From NCBI GenBank assembly GCA_030027265.1, contig JASENG010000006.1:124001-188000 (forward strand): a stretch of DNA of 64,000 nt. The letters run 5' to 3'. Position numbers and translations under genes: made by a program. Below are positions 27,493 to 35,941 of this stretch, in pieces. The notes under the pieces were generated by a model. The model was not told where the DNA came from, ran no database searches, and worked only from the letters and a program-made list of their open reading frames with translations. This stretch comes from Lysinibacillus fusiformis. Lineage in GTDB: Bacteria > Bacillota > Bacilli > Bacillales_A > Planococcaceae. The stretch's first letter is position 1; each line of letters begins with the position of its first letter.

Positions 27493-28284
27493 TCAAAGTA
27501 TGCTCAAGCTAGTTTCCTTAATATCCGAAATAAACATATGTCCAGGCGCATGTGTAATCATAATCGATGGTTTACTTTCCATTGCAACCGCTTGAGGTGT
27601 CACACCACAAGCCCAAAATACAGGTATCTCGCCTGGCTTAATCGTTACAGCATCGCCGAAATCTGGATTTGAAATGTCTGTAATGCCGATTTGTTCAGGA
27701 TTTCCGATATGAATCGGTGCACCGTGCACATTCGGGAAACGTGTCGTAATTTGAATCGCACGAATCGCATCCTCAGGAGTCATCGGACGCATGCTGACCA
27801 CAGTAGGTCCTACAAATACACCTGCTTTGTCACATGGTATATTTGTTTTATACATAGGCACATTACAATTTTCATCTATATGTCGAATCGGTATTCCAGC
27901 TTCAAGAAGCGGTGTTTCAAATGTAAAACTACAACCAATTAGAAAGGCGACCATATCATCTTCCCAATAATCTGTAATATCCAACACTTCTTCTGTGTAT
28001 ATGCCATCACGGTATATCCGGTATTTAGGAATATCCTTGCGTATATCCCCATTTTTAGCGATTTTACTAGGGATATATGAACCAGGTTCTGTTACATCCA
28101 ATAATGGACATTGCTTTGGATTACGTTGACAAAATAGTAAAAAATCAAAAGCATGTTCTTTCTTTAAAATGGCTAAATTTGCTTGTGTATAGCCAATAGA
28201 CATACCAGCAGTCGGGCCAGTAATTTCTTGATCTCGAATAAGTTGACGAATCTTATTTGGTTCCAATGCTTCATATAAACTCAA
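27493..28284 (-). CDS. ycsI: Putative hydro-lyase, DUF1445/YcsI family
   Basis: 263 residues. Proteins of this family are annotated as putative hydro-lyases; D-glutamate cyclases are related. The start PNKIRQLIRDQEITGPTAGM and FWACGVTPQAVAM near the C-terminus are recognisable family blocks. ycsI genes accompany 5-oxoprolinase genes in Bacillales, and here it ends a minus-strand operon pxpA-NRAMP-ycsI. A role in handling 5-oxoproline or D-glutamate is likely from context, but the substrate is not shown by sequence. Confidence 0.88.
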   Translation of the reverse strand: MSLYEALEPNKIRQLIRDQEITGPTAGMSIGYTQANLAILKKEHAFDFLLFCQRNPKQCPLLDVTEPGSYIPSKIAKNGDIRKDIPKYRIYRDGIYTEEVLDITDYWEDDMVAFLIGCSFTFETPLLEAGIPIRHIDENCNVPMYKTNIPCDKAGVFVGPTVVSMRPMTPEDAIRAIQITTRFPNVHGAPIHIGNPEQIGITDISNPDFGDAVTIKPGEIPVFWACGVTPQAVAMESKPSIMITHAPGHMFISDIKETSLSIL

Positions 28285-28336
28285 TAACTATTCACTCCTT
28301 GCAGGATATCATTCCTGTTTAAATAAATTTGACTAG

Positions 28337-29587
28337 CTAAAATAGCTGAGGTAGTTGTTCAACAAGTGTAATAACACTTAAATATCCCATGATAACAACA
28401 ACTATTGCCCCTGTAACCGTTAGCCAAATTGGATGTTTATATGTACCTACAACCTCTTTTTTATGTGCTGCGACTAACAAAGTTCCTAACGCCAAAGGCA
28501 AAATTAATGCGTTTAATGCACCGACAAAAATTAATATATTTACTGGTCTGCCAACAAAAACGAAAGTTGCCGTTGATACGATGATAAATGCAATAATAAT
28601 CCAATTGTGATACTTCTCAATTGAAGGGTGGAATGAACGAATAAACGAAACCGACGTATATGCCGCTCCAACAACTGATGTAATAGCTGCCGCCCACATT
28701 ATGACACCAAACATACGATACCCGATATTCCCTGCAGCTAATTGGAAAACAGAAGCTGGTGGATTGTCAGCATCAATAGCTAACCCTTGAGACACAACTC
28801 CAAGTACAGCTAAAAATAGGGCAATACGCATAACACCAGTAATCAAAATCCCCATTACAGAGCTTTTATTTACTTCCGGTAAAGATTCTACACCTTTAAT
28901 CCCTGCATCCAGCAGACGGTGACCTCCAGCAAAAGTTATATATCCTCCAACAGATCCTCCCACTAATGTGACAATCGCAAACCAACTTATTTGTTCTGGT
29001 GCAAAGGTATTTATAACTGCTTCTCCAACAGGCGGCGACGTTTTAAATGCAACGAACAGCATAAGTAGAATCATCACACCGCCAGCAGCTTGTGCCACCT
29101 TATCCATCGCTTTTCCAGCTTCCTTAAAAATGAAAATGAAAACCGCAAATAATGCACTTATTACAGCACCTGTAGTTGGATCTAAACCTAGCATGGCATT
29201 TAATCCAAGTCCAGCTCCTGCGACATTCCCAATATTGAAGGCAAGTCCACCGATCACAATCATAACTGCCAAGACTATACCTAGCCCCGGCAATACTTTA
29301 TTGGCAATCTCTTGACCGCGCAAGCCCGAAACTGCTATGATTCGCCAAACATTGACTTGGGCAACTATATCCAAAATTAATGAAATCAATATAACAAAAG
29401 CAAAACTAGCCGCTAATTGCTGTGTAAATACTGTTGTTTGCGTTAAAAATCCTGGTCCGATGGAGGAAGTTGCCATTAAAAAGGCCGCCCCTAATAAAAC
29501 ACTTTTACTTGCTGTCTTTTTTACGAATTTGCTTTTTTGCATGGGTACTACTTTTTCTGCTTTTCCTTCGACTTTACTTGCACTCAT
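28337..29587 (-). CDS. ycsG: NRAMP family transporter (YcsG-like)
   Basis: 416 residues with about eleven membrane segments. The NRAMP-type LeuT fold is indicated by MATSSIGPGFLTQT near the N-terminus and the repeated GxxG helices. The canonical DPGN metal motif is not seen at the first helix, where IGPGF occurs instead. This fits the divergent NRAMP-related group found beside pxp genes (ycsG in B. subtilis). Those are thought to move an organic or other non-metal substrate, perhaps 5-oxoproline (inference). Five nt after pxpA, same operon. Confidence 0.85.
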   Translation of the reverse strand: MSASKVEGKAEKVVPMQKSKFVKKTASKSVLLGAAFLMATSSIGPGFLTQTTVFTQQLAASFAFVILISLILDIVAQVNVWRIIAVSGLRGQEIANKVLPGLGIVLAVMIVIGGLAFNIGNVAGAGLGLNAMLGLDPTTGAVISALFAVFIFIFKEAGKAMDKVAQAAGGVMILLMLFVAFKTSPPVGEAVINTFAPEQISWFAIVTLVGGSVGGYITFAGGHRLLDAGIKGVESLPEVNKSSVMGILITGVMRIALFLAVLGVVSQGLAIDADNPPASVFQLAAGNIGYRMFGVIMWAAAITSVVGAAYTSVSFIRSFHPSIEKYHNWIIIAFIIVSTATFVFVGRPVNILIFVGALNALILPLALGTLLVAAHKKEVVGTYKHPIWLTVTGAIVVVIMGYLSVITLVEQLPQLF

Positions 29588-29592
29588 GTAAA

Positions 29593-30357
29593 TTACCCCT
29601 CTCTAATCGCACGAACTGCGATTTGCTGTTCTGTTAATATTGCTTGAATATATTTTGCAAATTCAACGGCATGTTCCCCGTCTCCATGTATACAAACTGT
29701 ATCTGCCTGTAGCGGAACTTCAATTTGCTGCAAGGCAAGCACACGGCCCTCTTTCACCATTTTTACAACTTGCTGTACTGATTGTTCTCGATCCGTTATT
29801 AATGCATTGGGCATCTTTCGGGATGTTAATGTGCCATCTTGCTGATAAGTGCGATCGGCAAAAACTTCATGTGCTGCTGGCAGCCCGATTTTTTCTGCCG
29901 CCTTGGTTAACTCGCTTCCTGCAAGACCAAATAATACAAGACGTGGTGAAATATCATAAACCGCTTGCGCAATCGCTTCAGCAAGCTCTGGATTTTCTGC
30001 TGCCATTTTATATAGCGCACCATGGGGTTTAACATGCTGCATCGTTTCATCGAAAATTGTTAAAAAACCTTGTAATGCTCCTACTTGATAAACGACCATA
30101 TCATAGGCTTCCTGCGCTGTGATATTCATTTCTCGCCGCCCAAAGCCATTTAAATCCGGCAATCCTGGATGTGCTCCAATTTTCACACCATTTTTAATAG
30201 CTAGCTGAATCGTCTCTCTCATGACTGTCGGGTCTCCAGCATGGAAGCCGCAAGCGATATTGACAGACGTAACATATTTTAATATTTCTTCTTGCTCTCC
30301 CAATCGGTAGCGACCAAAACTTTCACCAAGATCACAGTTTAAATCAACACGAAGCAT
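29593..30357 (-). CDS. pxpA: 5-oxoprolinase subunit A (LamB/YcsF)
   Basis: 254 residues. With PxpB and PxpC it forms the ATP-dependent 5-oxoprolinase that opens 5-oxoproline to glutamate. [13 protein letters not shown] (residues 4-16) and the blocks [11 protein letters not shown] and [11 protein letters not shown] are the metal/active-site hallmarks, followed by HVKPHGALY and FADRTYQ. First gene of the minus-strand arm; pxpB and pxpC are read away from it across a 243-nt intergenic region. In B. subtilis all three are on one strand, so the divergent split is a local rearrangement. Confidence 0.93.
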   Translation of the reverse strand: MLRVDLNCDLGESFGRYRLGEQEEILKYVTSVNIACGFHAGDPTVMRETIQLAIKNGVKIGAHPGLPDLNGFGRREMNITAQEAYDMVVYQVGALQGFLTIFDETMQHVKPHGALYKMAAENPELAEAIAQAVYDISPRLVLFGLAGSELTKAAEKIGLPAAHEVFADRTYQQDGTLTSRKMPNALITDREQSVQQVVKMVKEGRVLALQQIEVPLQADTVCIHGDGEHAVEFAKYIQAILTEQQIAVRAIREG

Positions 30358-30385
30358 TTTCTTTCCTCCTAAGAGTTAGTATTTA

Positions 30386-30584
30386 GTACCGCATTTCGGA
30401 ACTCAAGTTTCTAATTTTAAAAAAATTGTACCATAGTTTATTTTTATCGAAAAGCCGAATTTCATAATTTTAAGAAAAATCTATTTTATTTTTATTTTCA
30501 TATAAATTCATCTTGTATTTGAATATTGTTAATTTATAATATTAATAATCCATTTTTCAAAACCGATATACCGAATTACGAAAC
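30386..30584. promoter_or_regulatory. Three repeated CCG(A/C)ATT(T/A)C sites in the pxp divergent region
   Basis: Site 1 at 30386-30402 is a near-perfect palindrome with arms GT.CCG and CGG.AC. Sites 2 (30452-30468) and 3 (30568-30584) share CCGAATTTC and CCGAATTAC. Site 1 lies just upstream of pxpA, site 3 just upstream of pxpB. They are candidate operators for a shared regulator, possibly the IclR protein at 33.3 kb (inference). Confidence 0.45.
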
Positions 30585-30600
30585 TTCAGGAGATGGTTTT

Positions 30601-31341
30601 ATGACTAATTTAAAAGAGGATATACAGATTCGACCTTTAGGTGACGCGGCACTCGTGATTCAGTTGGGGCATGGAATAGATGAGGCAATACATAACAAAG
30701 TGAAATATATTATGGATCTATTGGAAAAACATCCTTTTGAAGGTTTAATAGAAACTGTCCCAGCTTATAATAGCGTGACGGTTTACTACAACCCAATCGA
30801 AGTCTACTTTTCAAATGGAAAAAACCAAAACAATATTCCGTATGAGATTGTAGACGCGTTTCTTCAGGAATTATTAAACAGACCTTTTTCTTCTGCAGCA
30901 ACAAAGGAACGGGTAGTAAAAATTCCTGTTGTCTATGGGGGGGATTGGGGGCCAGATTTAGAGGATGTTGCTTCCTTTCATGGATTAACACCTAACGAAA
31001 TTATTGATATTCATTCGAGCACTGACTATCTCGTTTACATGCTGGGCTTTGCTCCGGGATTTCCTTTTATGGGGGGGATGGACAATCGAATTGCTACTCC
31101 ACGTAAAGATACGCCGCGTTTAGCAATTCCACCTGGATCAGTTGGCATAGCAGGAAGTCAAACAGGGATTTATCCGTTGGAAACGCCAGGTGGCTGGCAA
31201 ATTATCGGACGTACGCCCCTAAGCTTATTTCTTCCAGAACAATTCCCCCCTACCCTTTTACAACCGGGCGACCGAATTCGATTCACACCAATAACATTGG
31301 AAGAATGTCAGCGAGATTGGATGGTGACATCATGGGAATAA
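30601..31341 (+). CDS. pxpB: 5-oxoprolinase subunit B (KipI-like)
   Basis: 246 residues from ATG at 30601, 4 nt after AGGAGATGG; the longer frame to 30526 has no site. IRPLGDAALVIQLG at the start, YMLGFAPGFPFMGG (about 135-148) and the GSVGIAGSQTGIYPLETPGGWQIIG block (about 180-204) are typical of the KipI/allophanate-hydrolase subunit 1 fold. KipI also inhibits the sporulation kinase KinA in B. subtilis; whether this protein does so is unknown. The last 10 nt overlap pxpC. Confidence 0.93.
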   Translation: MTNLKEDIQIRPLGDAALVIQLGHGIDEAIHNKVKYIMDLLEKHPFEGLIETVPAYNSVTVYYNPIEVYFSNGKNQNNIPYEIVDAFLQELLNRPFSSAATKERVVKIPVVYGGDWGPDLEDVASFHGLTPNEIIDIHSSTDYLVYMLGFAPGFPFMGGMDNRIATPRKDTPRLAIPPGSVGIAGSQTGIYPLETPGGWQIIGRTPLSLFLPEQFPPTLLQPGDRIRFTPITLEECQRDWMVTSWE

Positions 31342-32330
31342 AAATTGTGCAGCCTGGTTTACTGGCTACAATTCAAGACTTAGGGAGATATGGCGTACAG
31401 AAATATGGTGTTATAGTAGGCGGTGCAATGGATGTCAGTTCCTTGCGAATTGCGAATATGCTTGTTGGAAATTGCGAAGAGGAAGGTGTGCTTGAAGTGA
31501 CACTTTATGGCACTTCCCTTTTATTCGAAAGCGATGAACTGATTTCGATTACAGGCGGGAATTTACGCCCTGCTGTTGATGGGAAAGAAGTTCCCATGTG
31601 GCGTCCACTATTAATTCGCAAAGGATCCGTTTTAAAATTTCATGCAGCGGTCAGTGGCTGTCGAGCTTACGTGTCGTTTAGCGGTGGAATTCAAGTACCG
31701 ATCGTGATGAAAAGTAAAAGCACCTACTTGCGTGCGGGCATCGGAGGCTTTCAGGGAAGAAAATTGCAAAAAAATGATGTGTTGGAATGCGGAAAACGAA
31801 CAGAACTAGGAGAAGAACTATTTCAACAATTACAGATTGAACCAACTTGCTTGTCATGGTCAGTAAATTACACATCCTTTGTTACATTTCATAAAACAAA
31901 AACCATTCGGGTAATTAGAGGCTCTGAATATGAACGTTTCAATGAGGAGAGCATTAAAAATTTCCTATCAACACCCTATTCCATTTCTACACAAGCAGAT
32001 CGAATGGGTTACCGATTGACTGGACAAACAGTTCATTTAAAGGAGCCATTTGATTTATTATCAGAAGGTGTTACGTATGGAACAATCCAGGTCCCTTCCA
32101 ATGGTCAACCGATTATTTTAATGGCCGATCGCCAAACAACAGGCGGTTACCCTAAAATTGGACAAGTGATTACAGCAGATTTACCATCCCTTGCCCAAAT
32201 GCAGGCAACGGATACAGTTCATTTTCAAGAGGTTACGCTTGAAGAAGCGCAAATGGCGTTACTTCAACAGGAGAAAGAGCTTTATGTTTTGAAATTGGGA
32301 ATGGATTTAAAACGATCGCAGCAGGAATGA
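31332..32330 (+). CDS. pxpC: 5-oxoprolinase subunit C (KipA-like)
   Basis: 332 residues from ATG at 31332, inside the end of pxpB; GGATGGTG lies just upstream. Biotin-dependent-carboxylase/allophanate-hydrolase subunit 2 fold: KIVQPGLLATIQDLGRYG at the start, MDVSSLRIANMLVG (about 33-46), RVIRGSEYERF near 190 and QADRMGYRL near 220. Together with PxpB it forms the ATPase part of 5-oxoprolinase. Length is typical. A strong terminator follows at 32382. Confidence 0.93.
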   Translation: MGIKIVQPGLLATIQDLGRYGVQKYGVIVGGAMDVSSLRIANMLVGNCEEEGVLEVTLYGTSLLFESDELISITGGNLRPAVDGKEVPMWRPLLIRKGSVLKFHAAVSGCRAYVSFSGGIQVPIVMKSKSTYLRAGIGGFQGRKLQKNDVLECGKRTELGEELFQQLQIEPTCLSWSVNYTSFVTFHKTKTIRVIRGSEYERFNEESIKNFLSTPYSISTQADRMGYRLTGQTVHLKEPFDLLSEGVTYGTIQVPSNGQPIILMADRQTTGGYPKIGQVITADLPSLAQMQATDTVHFQEVTLEEAQMALLQQEKELYVLKLGMDLKRSQQE

Positions 32331-32381
32331 AAAGAGGCTGGCAATTATCGCAACGAGTTCTCTTTAGGTATAAAAAAGTGA

Positions 32382-32422
32382 AAACAAAGCATGGCAAATT
32401 TCAATTTTTGCCATGCTTTGTT
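32382..32422 (+). terminator. pxpBC terminator
   Basis: AAACAAAGCATGGCAAA (32382-32398) pairs with TTTGCCATGCTTTGTTT (32406-32422), followed by TTTT. Confidence 0.92.
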
Positions 32423-32452
32423 TTTTTGTAAATAATGTCCTTTATGCTTGAT

Positions 32453-32655
32453 TGATTTCCGGAATGCTTAGGCGGAGATTTTCCGTCTAAAGTATAGAAT
32501 AGGAGCTTAAGTAGCAGATATAAACGGAGATTTTCCAGTTAACTGTTCTTAAATAGCCAAAATACAAGGATTTAGGGAATATAACCGGAAAAACTCCTTT
32601 TATTTCAAGGTAAGACAGGAGATTCTTTGATATAAACGGAAATTTTCCTTTTATT
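32453..32655. repeat. Cluster of degenerate CGGA(G/A)ATTTTCC repeats
   Basis: Four imperfect copies: CGGAGATTTTCCGT (about 32473), ATAAACGGAGATTTTCC (about 32520), an inverted-looking CCGGAAAAACTCC (about 32585) and ATAAACGGAAATTTTCC (about 32632). Each core is quasi-palindromic (GGA..TCC). No gene lies in this 240-nt stretch. It may be a decayed dispersed intergenic repeat family. Confidence 0.5.
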
Positions 32656-32666
32656 TTTCAAATCGA

Positions 32667-33224
32667 TTAACTGTTCCTCAAGGAAATGCTCATCCCTTCA
32701 GCTTCACAACGAATAGCAAAAAATTTATATTCCAATGGATGCTCAAAATTCTTCATTTTTAAAATTCGCCGCTTTCCGACGCGGTGGTCAAATAGGGCAA
32801 ATGCTCGGATGATAGGGTCCTTGGATGTTAGTGCTTCCTCAATGGATAGATTTAAATAATTTAAAAGCGCTGTATAAAGATGCCAGCTACCCCAAACTCC
32901 AGCTTGGACTAACTCGGCTTCCGCTTGATCAGAAGCGGCAATTAATGCCTGCCGTTCCGGAGAATTAAACATCGCTTCCCAATCCATATTATAAGGAATC
33001 GGCTTCAATTTATATTGTTCTTTCAATTCTTCCTCACGTTCATATAACTGAAATGAAAATGTCAGATCAGCGGCACTAAAAATCTCTTGACTATCAAAAC
33101 CTAGCCAAACCCGTGAACGAGCATCATGTGAATGCCGATAAACAGCCGCATGTAATTCAATTCGACCACGCAAGGAAGTACAGATAAATCCCTCAATAAC
33201 CTTTTTTAATTTACTAAATTGCAT
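32667..33224 (-). CDS. SF0329 family protein
   Basis: 185 residues. ATG at 33224 starts MQFSKLKKVIEGFICTSLRG, a typical start for the SF0329 family of uncharacterised bacterial proteins; the 18 extra upstream residues are basic and look spurious. GAGGCGGG about 10 nt upstream is a moderate binding site. Features include an acidic YEREEELKEQYKL segment, VWGSWHLYTALLNYLN and IRAFALFDHRVGKRR (about 145-160). No catalytic motif is known. It lies 240 nt upstream, in transcription order, of the repeat cluster and follows the IclR gene. Confidence 0.75.
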   Translation of the reverse strand: MQFSKLKKVIEGFICTSLRGRIELHAAVYRHSHDARSRVWLGFDSQEIFSAADLTFSFQLYEREEELKEQYKLKPIPYNMDWEAMFNSPERQALIAASDQAEAELVQAGVWGSWHLYTALLNYLNLSIEEALTSKDPIIRAFALFDHRVGKRRILKMKNFEHPLEYKFFAIRCEAEGMSISLRNS

Positions 33225-33295
33225 CTTTACCCGCCTCTTCCACCGAAATTTCTCTGCTATTTTTTTCTCTGCTAGCATGAAAAAAGCTCGGACAA

Positions 33296-34054
33296 TTAGA
33301 ATTGTTCGTATCCTAATTGTCTCGAAATTTCCGCAGTAGCTTTTTTTAATTTCCCTACGAAGATTTCAATATTTTCACCTTGATAATTGGCTTCCAGTCC
33401 TGCAATGCTCAGGCCAGCTACAACTTCTCCCTTATGGTCGAAAATCGGTGCCGCTACAGCAGACGTATGGTTTTCCAGTTCCGAGTGGCTGATTGTATAG
33501 CCCTGTTGTCTTTCATGTGTGATTTTCTCGTACAGCTTCTCTTTATCGGTTATCGTCCCTGCCGCATAGGCTTGCAGATCGACCGAGTCGAGATAATCCT
33601 TTATCTCCTGCTCTGGTAAAAAGGAAAAAATCGCACGAGGGCATGCCCCGGCGTACAAAGGACTTTTTCGGCCAATTGCTGTGTAAAGTCGCACTTTTTG
33701 TTTCATATCGAGCTTTTCGATATAAATCGCTTCATCTCCATCACGAACAACTAGATTAATGGCTTCTTTTACGTCTTCATGCAACTCTTTCATAATCGGA
33801 TAGGCGATTTTACGGACATCTAGGCGCATCGAAACAAGATGCCCAAATTTCAGGAAGAGCATGCCCAGTCGATATTTTGCATCGGGCCCCTTCTCTAAAA
33901 ATTCCATTTCCTCTAGAGACTTGAGCATCCGATAAACTGAAGTTTTTGGAATCGCTGATAATTCGATAATTTCTTGAAATGATAGTTCTGTATGTTCGAT
34001 AAATAGATTCAGAATGTCCATTGAACGGACTACGGTTTTATTTTTATTTGTCAC
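33296..34054 (-). CDS. IclR family transcriptional regulator
   Basis: 252 residues from GTG at 34054; TTG at 34081 is the other possibility. AAAGGA lies about 13 nt before the GTG, so the start is not certain. The N-terminal winged helix (about residues 10-60: SMDILNLF, then IPKTSVYRMLKSLEEMEFLE) and C-terminal GAF-like ligand domain (RKSPLYAGACPRAIFSFLP, SHSELENHTSAVAAPIFD) are typical. IclR proteins control small organic acid use. The closest metabolic genes are pxpABC/ycsI, which makes them the best target guess. A TTACGAAATGTAA motif at 34108 could be an autoregulatory site. Confidence 0.87.
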   Translation of the reverse strand: MTNKNKTVVRSMDILNLFIEHTELSFQEIIELSAIPKTSVYRMLKSLEEMEFLEKGPDAKYRLGMLFLKFGHLVSMRLDVRKIAYPIMKELHEDVKEAINLVVRDGDEAIYIEKLDMKQKVRLYTAIGRKSPLYAGACPRAIFSFLPEQEIKDYLDSVDLQAYAAGTITDKEKLYEKITHERQQGYTISHSELENHTSAVAAPIFDHKGEVVAGLSIAGLEANYQGENIEIFVGKLKKATAEISRQLGYEQF

Positions 34055-34284
34055 TTCAGGTTTGTCTTCCTTTCGCAGCAAACTTCTATGTACTCATCAT
34101 ATACCTTTTACGAAATGTAAGCCATTGCTTCTTACGAATAAAGGAAACACTTTCACTTGCAATTGGTGAATCTCCTTTTAAAGCAACACCCTATATTGTT
34201 TCCAATCTCCACTAGCTATTTCTTTATTTAGCAACTCCCCTTAATTTATATTAGCAAATTTAAAAACTTATATTAAGACGACCA

Positions 34285-34312
34285 TTGAAGATTTGCTTTT
34301 AAAGTGTATAAG
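34285..34312 (+). promoter_or_regulatory. Possible SigA promoter of the 58-residue gene
   Basis: TTGAAG (34285-34290), 16 nt, TATAAG (34307-34312), about 44 nt before the GTG start. Confidence 0.35.
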
Positions 34313-34355
34313 TGGATGGGCGATAGCAAAAACTTTTAGAAAGGAGTGATGAAAA

Positions 34356-34532
34356 GTGGAAAAAAATGAAGAGTATCCAACAACTGCACCAAAAAAGAAG
34401 CAAATAACTTATGAGAATGAGTCACTTTTTAAAAATGTCGTAGAAAGTTCCGTCAACAAGCATAAAGAAATGGAAAAAGCCAATATAGAAATTACCGGTG
34501 ACGAAATCAAACAACAAAACGAAAACCTATAG
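34356..34532 (+). CDS. Small hydrophilic protein of 58 residues, unknown
   Basis: Starts with GTG at 34356, 7 nt after AAAGGAGTG. Highly charged, with no hydrophobic segment: MEKNEEYPTTAPKKKQ, then SSVNKHKEMEKANIEITG and a QQNENL end. Composition (rich in E, K, N, no Trp or Cys) and size recall small spore or regulatory proteins, but I do not recognise a family. It is followed at once by a 16-bp inverted repeat. The strong binding site and codon pattern support a real gene. It lies between iclR and spo0A, divergent from iclR. Confidence 0.6.
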   Translation: MEKNEEYPTTAPKKKQITYENESLFKNVVESSVNKHKEMEKANIEITGDEIKQQNENL

Positions 34533-34537
34533 AGCAT

Positions 34538-34593
34538 CCTTCTCAAATACTAGAGAGAATAGTACTAATGCCTTCTGCTAGTATTTGAGAAGG
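34538..34593. terminator. 16-bp perfect inverted repeat after the 58-residue gene
   Basis: CCTTCTCAAATACTAG (34538-34553) pairs with CTAGTATTTGAGAAGG (34578-34593), loop 24 nt. No T run follows, so it is an atypical terminator or an RNA stability hairpin. The rest of 34594-34856 holds no gene; AAAGACA/TGTCTTT arms near 34693 and 34739 may form a weak spo0A terminator. Confidence 0.5.
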
Positions 34594-34856
34594 AATCAAG
34601 TACAACAATCTAGCTGCAACCCTTTAAATACATAATCGAACAAATAAATCATACAATCATCCTTTTGAAATTCCATATCAGTTAATAACAAAAAAGACAC
34701 CTTCCTTTACCGGTTTTATCATACCAATAAATGAAAATGTCTTTGGATTATTTAAACGAAATATTTATATTTATAGGATTAAAAAGAAGTTTGTTGGTTA
34801 TCAATCACTACTGTAAAGACACCCCTAAACTCTCTAACCCCTTGATACACCAACCC

Positions 34857-35648
34857 TTAAGAAGCCACCAATTCAATACGGATTTTATCCGCAATCATCG
34901 CGATGAATTCTGAGTTAGTTGGTTTTGATTTTAGGTGGTGAACCGTGTAGCCGAACATTTGCGAGATGGATTCGTAATTGCCGCGGTTCCATGCTACTTC
35001 GATGGCGTGGCGGATTGCACGTTCTACACGTGAAGGCGTTGTGCCGAATTTTTTCGCAATTTCTGGATACAGAATTTTAGTAACGGAGCCTAATAATTCG
35101 ATATCATAGTACACCATTTGAATGGCTTCTCTTAAATACGAGTAGCCTTTGATATGGGCTGGGACACCAATTTCTTTAATGATTGCTGTAATGGTTGTAT
35201 CTAACTGACGTTGATTTACTTTAGCTTGTCCTTCTGGTTGAAGGATACTTTGCCTTTTTACACTTTCTGTTTTTTGTCCAGCACAGTGTAAGATTTTTTG
35301 CACAAGCTGTTCAAACTCAAACGGTTTCAACATAAAGTATGACGCACCATATGTTACCGCTTGTTTCATGACGTCTTCTTGTCCAAAAGCAGTAAGCATG
35401 ATTACTTGCGTTTTTGCAAACGCATCATCGCTGTACATTGCCTCAAGAACGCCAAGGCCATCTAAATGCGGCATGATAATATCTAGAAGTAAAACGTCTG
35501 GATGAAATTCTTCTAACATTTTAATACAAAGTTTACCGTTTGGTGCAGTTGCTACTACTTCAATATCAGGATGATTTTCAAAAAACTGTTCCATCGTTCT
35601 GACTAAATCGCGGTTATCGTCGGCAATTGCCACTCTTACTTTCGCCAA
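34857..35648 (-). CDS. spo0A: Sporulation master regulator Spo0A
   Basis: 263 residues. Response regulator that starts sporulation when phosphorylated. Receiver domain about 1-120 with acidic pocket [10 protein letters not shown] (Asp10/Asp11), phospho-acceptor Asp56 in [10 protein letters not shown] and Lys108 in MLKPFEF. The C-terminal DNA-binding domain (about 145-263) has the conserved recognition helix around [19 protein letters not shown] at 35648 follows AAGGGGGAA. Upstream 0A-box-like sites suggest autoregulation. As in B. subtilis it follows spoIVB, with a terminator between them. Confidence 0.97.
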   Translation of the reverse strand: MAKVRVAIADDNRDLVRTMEQFFENHPDIEVVATAPNGKLCIKMLEEFHPDVLLLDIIMPHLDGLGVLEAMYSDDAFAKTQVIMLTAFGQEDVMKQAVTYGASYFMLKPFEFEQLVQKILHCAGQKTESVKRQSILQPEGQAKVNQRQLDTTITAIIKEIGVPAHIKGYSYLREAIQMVYYDIELLGSVTKILYPEIAKKFGTTPSRVERAIRHAIEVAWNRGNYESISQMFGYTVHHLKSKPTNSEFIAMIADKIRIELVAS

Positions 35649-35745
35649 AAAAATTCCCCCTTAGATTATAAACAACACATATTCTACTTTAATAGTATCC
35701 CATCTCAATTTATGCCACATATTTACCATACTTGACAACTCTATT

Positions 35746-35822
35746 TTCGACAATTTTTAGAAAAAACCTTTTTTTTGAGTAAAAATAATTATGTAGTATG
35801 ATTGTTTCTTGTTTAATCGACA
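35746..35822 (-). promoter_or_regulatory. spo0A upstream region with two 0A-box-like sites
   Basis: On the transcribed strand TGTCGAA occurs at 35746-35752, an exact Spo0A box, and TGTCGAT at 35816-35822, one mismatch. An AAAGGTTTTTT...CGAAAAT arrangement spans the first box and vaguely resembles a SigH promoter. The 293-nt gap between spo0A and spoIVB contains these sites and the spoIVB terminator, and no gene. Confidence 0.5.
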
Positions 35823-35895
35823 TTTTCTAATAAAGAGTAAATCATAAAGTATTGCCCTCTTTATGTATTAGCTTTATTTTAATAAAAAAAAAGGA

Positions 35896-35929
35896 AAAAG
35901 ACTATACTTTTCGAAAAATATAGTCTTTT
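35896..35929 (-). terminator. spoIVB terminator
   Basis: AAAAGACTATA (35896-35906) pairs with TATAGTCTTTT (35919-35929). TTCCTTTTTTTTT follows on the minus strand. Confidence 0.88.
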
Positions 35930-35941
35930 CACCTCAATAAC

